Shown in pieces: positions 58,926-64,000 of a stretch of 64,000 nt of DNA. The DNA comes from Gonapodya prolifera JEL478 (taxonomy: Eukaryota; Monoblepharomycota; Monoblepharidomycetes; Monoblepharidales; Gonapodyaceae). The stretch's first letter is position 1; each line of letters opens with the position of its first letter. Under the pieces are notes generated by a model, which saw only the letters and a list, made by a program, of their open reading frames with translations, was not told the DNA's origin and did no database searches. Position numbers and translations under genes: made by a program. The stretch is from the NCBI GenBank assembly GCA_001574975.1, contig KQ965735.1, forward strand, positions 495,479 to 559,478, read 5' to 3'.

Positions 58926-60320
58926 TCAGACATCGTTTCCCCCACCGGCCAGTGACGCTCCGGACGCTCGAACTGTCTTTGGCACTCGGGACAAATCTCC
59001 AGCGTTATCATCTTCACCCCTGCTGGGCCACCTAACCAACTCCAGTGCAGACCTGCGCAGCCGCCGGTCCAGCCACGTGATGAGCAACGGATCCACGAGC
59101 GCGTGGATGTTGACCATGATGCTCGCCACGCCGGAAATGATCGGCGGGTTCACGTGGCGACCGGTGAAGAGCTCGTAGAAGAGTCTCAGGATATAAGGGA
59201 GGTAATAGAAGGCGTACACCGCCGCAATAACAATTGATCACAGACCGAGCTCCCAGTCTTTCCGTGCAGCGGACACAGTAGACCCCACGGTCATCACGGT
59301 CATCACGGTCCGCATTGTTCCTCTCCGTGCGCCATTAAAGGCTGCGGGGATGCTGGAGTTGCTTGAGTCACGTTCCGGCATTGTAGGTCGCCGTGCGCGG
59401 ACGGCGTTGGCTTCGCGCCGAACCTGGATGACTTTGTGTTTGATGGCGGCGTAGCAAGTCACGATAGTTGAGGTACCCAGGAACGCAAATGCGCAGCCGC
59501 TGATGCCAAAGAGGGATTGTTGGACGATATCGCGGCTCGAGAAGTTGGCCGTGCATTCCTGGTTGGTTTTGGAACAGATTGAGCCGCGCGAGTTATGCTA
59601 AGTTTTCTCACAAAGGTGATCAACGCCCACTCACGTCTGGGAAAGTATCCAGCGCCATATGCCGCAGGCCTGCCGACGTACCGCCGACTGCAAAAGTCCA
59701 AAACCATCCGAAAATAGCACCCGCGATATATGCTCCGCGAAATTGACCGGTAGATGTTCGCCAACATATGACAGAGAAACGCTCAACAGCTGCGGTGGAT
59801 TGTCACACGTTTCACTTGATTCAACATTGTCCCACCCACGAACCCTCACCTATGAGCGCCATAGTCCAAATCGCCACAATTGCAGCAGCTAGCGTCATTA
59901 CGGCGGTGACGTCACAGGTCTGCTGGTTTGGCATCCCGCCGTAGCGTAGAAAGGTGACCCGCTCCGGTGAATATGGATGAGCTCAGAGTCAGGTCGCAAA
60001 GAAAGAGGTTCACGTAGAGGATGTCCAGGACTTCGAGAATGACTGTACGTGCGACGGCGCGTGGTGATGATTATGAACAAGCATTGCGATTCGCAGTTTG
60101 ATCGATCAAAGAGGGATGGGTGGATGCAGCTACAATCTTCAAAAGTTTCCGTTCCTCCCCAGAGAAACATTCCACGAACCTTGACTCTAAGAGCGTTTAT
60201 CGTCACGAATGCCACAACCACGAACGTCGTACCGCTGAGTGCGAGTCGCACCAAAACGAACGGCCGAGTTTGGTTGTTCAAGTAAACCCCTCCACGAGGC
60301 TCCCATGGATCCGCCAACAT
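58926..60320 (-). pseudogene. class-A-like seven-transmembrane (GPCR) gene, reading frame interrupted
   Basis: From the ATG at 60320 it reads VYLNNQTRPF (sequon), TM1 LVRLALSGTTFVVVAFVTIN, TM2 ILYVNLFLCDLTLSSSIFTG, NQQTCDVTAVMTLAAAIVAI as TM3, then MALI-AVERFSVICWR (an E/DRY variant, ERF). TM4 is GAYIAGAIFGWFWTFAVGG, the second outer loop has ECTANFSS, TM5 is SLFGISGCAFAFLGTSTIVT, TM6 AVYAFYYLPYILRLFYELF and TM7 SGVASIMVNIHALVDPLLIT. The Cys before TM3 and in ECTAN could form the usual disulfide. Two problems remain: an in-frame TGA at 59238-59240 between ARKDWELGL and SIVIAAV, and a one-base phase change after TM2. Either the gene is decaying, the sequence has errors, or introns escaped notice. 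Confidence 0.62.
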
Positions 60321-60770
60321 GGAGAGCTCTCTCCACCTCAATCCTAGGATGTCAAGTGTGCTGTGAGAGTAGATAGGTGTCCTCTCAAACGATCGTAAGG
60401 CATCCCATCCCAACCTGTATCGGCGAAGATGGTCCAAACAAGGATCGGCGCGGACATGCGATGGACAAAATGGGAGGCACCGTTCTTTCGTGGGGACTTT
60501 GGTGGAGCTTCTGCTTCTTGGCCCCGCCGAACACAATACTATTTTCGAATGAGTGTCATGTCACGTCAACCACGCTCCATGGAGAAGCAAAATTTAGTCA
60601 TCGTCGACTTTGAAAGGCCAAATAACGATCTCGTCGCTTTTTCACGGACCGACGCTGGCGGAATTGGGGAACATTCCAGTCGCTGAAATCGCTGAATATC
60701 TGTGGCCACTTGTCCCGACCCGTGAGTTCAACCCTCAACGTCCACTTGCGAGAGCAATCGAGAAAGTCGG
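60321..60770. promoter_or_regulatory. divergent intergenic region between the receptor and RING/TRAF genes
   Basis: These 450 bases separate genes that point apart. A plus-strand frame starting at 60429 (MVQTRIGADMRWTKWEAPFF) could be a 5' exon or upstream frame of the next gene but has no family features. Confidence 0.35.
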
Positions 60771-62509
60771 ATGACGACTGCGGCAGGCGCGAGCACCGAT
60801 ATTATCGGGCAGACGGCGACGGTGGGACAGCTGCAGGATCTTCTGGAACTCCTGAGACTTCACGGCGCGGACAGACCCGCCGACAGGGAGCAGCAACAAC
60901 AGCATCTGCAACCTCTACAGCCTACTCAGCCGATGGGGTCCTACGCCACATTCCCACCGACCGCTCGTCTCCACGTCCCTCCACCTGACATCCTAGCCGC
61001 GCAGGCAGCCGAGGTAGCCGCCCAGGCCCCAGCATACAGAGCAACATCCACCGCAACCGCGCCCGAACAGCCAACCGAACCTATCGAACTTTATTTAACG
61101 GATGAGCAAGTCTCGGCGGAGACAGAGGGGGACAAGAACCCACACACCCAGTCACTCGCACAGACATTGCAGTGCGCCATTTGCGCGAACGTACCACTGC
61201 GGTACTATATGTTCGGAGGTATGTTCTCAACTATAGCGCTCTTTTTTTTCACCGAGTTTCTCTTAATCCCATCCTTCTATTGTTTCCTCGTCCGTCGTTG
61301 GAAACGCTTGTTATCACTCGTCTTACACCTTCCCAACCAATTCCAGTGCCCGTAGCGGGCGCTCTGAAGCACTCGTATTGCGCATCATGCCTCGTGCTGT
61401 TCTTTCGGCAAGCTGCGAAATCCTCTATCGGCACCCCAAACCACCCAGAGAATCCGCTTGCGACCCCAATTCTGCGTAGACTCTACCGCGCATCCGAATC
61501 GGACGCTCGCAAAATGGCAGGCGATCTTCAGCTACACGATGTTTACCTCGATATATATTACTCAAAGTGTCCGTTCACGCGGACGGATGTAGGTCCTGAA
61601 GTCGTCGTGGAGGATCTCAGGAGAGACGAGGAGGTGGAAAAGGTGAACGTGAAGTGCTTATTCTACAACGTGAGTTTCTTGTCTTGTTTTCTGCTGCCTG
61701 GCCCGTCCTTGCTCATGCTCCACCAATGTTCCCCTTTTCCCGACCAAGGCGTGCTTTTGGGAAGGTCCCGTTTCCCAATACCGCTCACACGTAAAGAACT
61801 GCGAATGGGCTGTGAGCATATTTGACTCCACGATTTCAATTCACGCAGTACGCTCACATTCGCTTCCATGATTTCATAGGACTCTGACCCCGCAATGCTC
61901 GACCCATCCCACCCCCTTTCTTCCTCCTCCCTTCTGCGCTCCATCATCGACAGCTGCACCGCTCCATCGCCCAAAAAGGCATCACCGTCGCGGGGAAGGG
62001 GACGTGTGTCACCCGTCACGGCGACCAGCAGGGGAGCTGCAGCGGGACCGGCTGCCGTTAGTACTGGAAATGGAACGGCGGGCGCCAGCGGTCTTGGAGC
62101 GCGGAATCCCAACACTGGAAGTGGGAATGTCACAGGCCCGAGAGCTACTCCCCTTGGATTTGGTCAAACCCCTTCTGTCATTGTCGTGGGCGATAACAGC
62201 AATCTTCAATGGCTTGGTGGCTCGCCGTGGCCATTTGGGCAGCAAGCACCGGCAGGAGCAGAATCTACATCGGGAGGTGTTCCAGGCCAGGGTGCAGGGC
62301 CGTCGCGCTTCGGTAGTACTCAAGGAACGCCGGCAAACGTGTCCGCTCCGACGTTCTCGTTCGGCATGACACCCAATACCGCCCCAACCACGAACCCTGC
62401 TCCACCTTGGGCAATCAGTGGCACTCGAGTACCGCAAGGCTGGTCAACCACCACTCAGCCAAACGCGGCAGGGGGATCGTCCTCCTGGAACTATAGAACA
62501 CCGGGGTGA
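60771..62509 (+). CDS. degenerate RING plus TRAF-type zinc-finger protein with FG-rich tail
   Basis: The ATG at 60771 encodes MTTAAGASTDIIGQTATVGQ, with a leucine-rich segment and Gln runs. The zinc region reads LQCAICANVPLRYYMFG-VPVAGALKHSYCASCLVLFF and, about 70 residues on, YYSKCPFTRTD. The third cysteine of a standard RING is replaced (ALKHSYC) and the last CxxC is CPFT. A TRAF-like finger follows: KCLFYN-ACFWEGPVSQYRSHVKNCEW, a C-x5-C-x11-H-x3-C pattern. The C-terminal 200 residues are Gly/Pro/Ser/Thr-rich with FG motifs GFGQ, PFGQ, RFGS and FSFG, like nucleoporins. Four or five exons join in phase. A donor-like gtgagt overlaps the stop, so a further exon is possible. Its role as a ubiquitin ligase is inference. 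Confidence 0.72.
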
Positions 62510-63127
62510 GTATCACCTGGCGTGCAGGGGGACAGAATAGGCGAGAGTAAGGCATAACCAGACAGGAATAAAAGGACGGAAATTGTGTGGAAGGATGAAG
62601 GATGTAACGGTCATCATGGGCGCTTCGTTCGCTTTTGTGCACATTGATTTGTTACCCAAATGTACAATTACAATCAATACCACTGAATATCATGCAAACT
62701 CGCTCTTTATTCATTTGATCCTGGACTCCGTAGCTGCCCAAAGAATATGGGTAGAAGATATAAAAACTTGTTCGAGATAATCTTGCCCTTGTCCTCCCGC
62801 CATCGATCAATCAGTCATCCCTCCCTTCTATTTCCTCACGGCGGGCACACTCCCCCATTGGGAAAGGGAGGAATTACATCTGCGAAAAATGTGGCGCGCT
62901 GCGGCCACTCTCACTTCATGTACAAAATCCGAATAAGCTCTTGACGCCCTTCACGCATCCTCCAACTCCACTAAAAATGCGGACGGTGGCTGAAAATTTG
63001 TAAACACTGTGGCCGCACAACCCGTTGCTTTCCATTCTCTTGCTGGGAACTTGTATCGTCTCATCGCGACGCCGCGTTGAGCGGTACCAGCAACGACCTT
63101 GCCAACCAGACTCCCATAATTTATGCG
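62510..63127. other. intergenic, nothing firm
   Basis: These 618 bases include the 3' side of the RING/TRAF gene and the 5' side of the last gene. There are C/T-rich tracts at 62780-62850. No frame or RNA gene is recognised. Confidence 0.4.
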
Positions 63128-64000
63128 ATGGACCGAGCCGGAACCCTCGCCACGAACGGAATGGCGACGGGACTCGGGGCGGACCTCAACGGCGGGACCG
63201 TGGTGTCCGACTCTTCAACCACTTCAAGGGGCGCCATCGACAGCGGAGGGGCGAGTGATTCGATAAGAGCTGTGCTTATGGTGAAACCCACGACAGCGAG
63301 AGAGCAGGCGCGAGACCTTGGCCGGGACGGGGAGCCGACATCGGGGAGAGCTGGGACTGTGGTGGCTGCAGCCGCGTCAGGTGAGGAGAACAGACGCGCG
63401 GGTGGAGCTGTAGCTGGTCGAGATGTAATTCATAAAACGGCATTGGTATCGACAGCGGCCTCGCACCCTCACACTGGCTACACCGAGTTCTCCAACCACT
63501 TGTCATTGAATACCCACGTGCTTCCACAACTACAAACAACTGACTTGGGAGATATTCTATCCAGTCTAGGACCACTACCACCCACTGGACTCGCTTCCAC
63601 GGACCCCGCGCCTGACTTCCAACCGGTGCTGGACGTGGACAAACCCGTCGAAGTGTTCTCTTACTTCTACACCAAACTCGACTCACTTCCCCTCGGACCT
63701 CCCGTCACGTCCCGAACGCCGTCAGCGACCTCCAAGTCGGACCAGTCAGGGCTCCGCTCAGACCAAATGTCTTTTCTGGAGTCCGGTCCCACGTCGATCG
63801 CTCAGAGCCCGTTCACATCACCCCCTCACTCGCGAAACGGGTCCATATCCCTTCAGTCCACCCGGCTCTCTGCGACGGAAGCGGCGACTGCAGCGCGCGT
63901 AGTGGGGCACGGTTCGGGCAAGCTGGGAACACTACCTGCTTCCCCTCTCGGGCCATCTCAGACAGGCTTTGTCCCACCGCCTGCTGTTGTCGCTGCGCCA
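63128..64000 (+). CDS. Ser/Pro/Thr-rich protein, 5' part only, cut by the window edge
   Basis: The ATG at 63128 opens a frame that stays open for 291 codons to the last base. It reads MDRAGTLATNGMATGLGADL, then a Gly/Ala/Arg-rich region, then GYTEFSNHLSLNTHVLPQLQ and TTDLGDILSSLGPLPPTGLA. DKPVEVFSYFYTKLDSLPLG is the most ordered patch, and a long Ser/Pro/Thr stretch follows (SQTGFVPPPAVVAAP at the end). Composition suggests a disordered regulatory region ahead of a folded domain beyond the window. No family is recognised. Confidence 0.6.
   Translation, partial: MDRAGTLATNGMATGLGADLNGGTVVSDSSTTSRGAIDSGGASDSIRAVLMVKPTTAREQARDLGRDGEPTSGRAGTVVAAAASGEENRRAGGAVAGRDVIHKTALVSTAASHPHTGYTEFSNHLSLNTHVLPQLQTTDLGDILSSLGPLPPTGLASTDPAPDFQPVLDVDKPVEVFSYFYTKLDSLPLGPPVTSRTPSATSKSDQSGLRSDQMSFLESGPTSIAQSPFTSPPHSRNGSISLQSTRLSATEAATAARVVGHGSGKLGTLPASPLGPSQTGFVPPPAVVAAP

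Noticed and set aside
59238-59240. TGA as selenocysteine in the receptor
   Set aside because: Some early fungi use selenocysteine, but no GPCR selenoprotein is known, there is no reason for Sec at this position, and no SECIS-like element was recognised.

Overview
The window comes from a nuclear eukaryotic genome, most likely a zoosporic (flagellated) early-diverging fungus such as a chytrid. Genes are close together and split by many introns of about 38-100 bases with GTRAGT-like donors and AG acceptors. Fungal traits are a peroxisomal beta-oxidation enzyme with two tandem dehydrogenase domains, a Pho80-type cyclin and a SWIRM protein of the fungal Laf type. Traits lost in Dikarya but kept in flagellated lineages are an outer dynein arm docking-complex coiled-coil protein, alpha-tubulin with lysine 40, and a cobalamin-dependent methylmalonyl-CoA mutase. 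The species call is inference.

Layout. 1-1.0 kb is low-complexity DNA. 1.0-5.2 kb holds a glyoxalase-fold fragment (-), a CxxCxGxG zinc protein (+) and a SWIRM regulator (-). 5.6-8.7 kb holds an alpha/beta hydrolase and a dual-specificity phosphatase (both +). 8.8-11.2 kb is a secreted M64 metallopeptidase (-). 11.7-17.6 kb holds alpha-tubulin, MRS2 and an FYRN/FYRC nuclear protein (all +). 17.6-25.5 kb holds CFT2, a Pho80-like cyclin, an unrecognised ORF pair and the Rag GTPase GTR2 (all -). 25.8-29.7 kb holds eIF3k, UBC9 and an aquaporin (+). 29.9-35.6 kb is a very large CTK1/CDK12-like kinase (-). 38.6-40.3 kb is TIP41 (-). 40.6-45.5 kb holds methylmalonyl-CoA mutase and NSE4 (+). 45.7-48.8 kb is a mitochondrial PPR protein (-). 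49.2-55.5 kb holds the dynein-arm docking protein and the multifunctional beta-oxidation enzyme (+). 56.4-60.3 kb holds an LRR membrane protein (-), a methyltransferase (+) and a 7-TM class-A-like receptor (-). 60.8-64 kb holds a RING/TRAF zinc-finger protein with FG motifs and the start of a Ser/Pro-rich protein that runs off the edge (+).

There is no operon logic. Themes do recur: RNA polymerase II transcription and mRNA processing (CTK1-like kinase, CFT2, SWIRM, FYR), nutrient/TOR signalling (GTR2, TIP41, Pho80-type cyclin), mitochondrial or peroxisomal metabolism (MRS2, mutase, beta-oxidation enzyme, PPR) and the flagellum (tubulin, docking complex). No rRNA, tRNA, CRISPR array, virus-like element or intact transposon was recognised.

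The most striking observations are: (1) three back-to-back introns in the beta-oxidation gene that split one invariant glycine codon into a 2-nt and a 1-nt exon; (2) the same enzyme lacks the usual hydratase-2 domain yet ends in the peroxisomal signal AKI; (3) a CTD kinase that appears to carry an extra, roughly 850-residue SR-rich C-terminal tail; (4) alpha-tubulin encoded without a terminal tyrosine; (5) a class-A-like receptor with an in-frame TGA. Exon joins were read by eye from splice consensus and family conservation, so boundaries in the less conserved genes are approximate.
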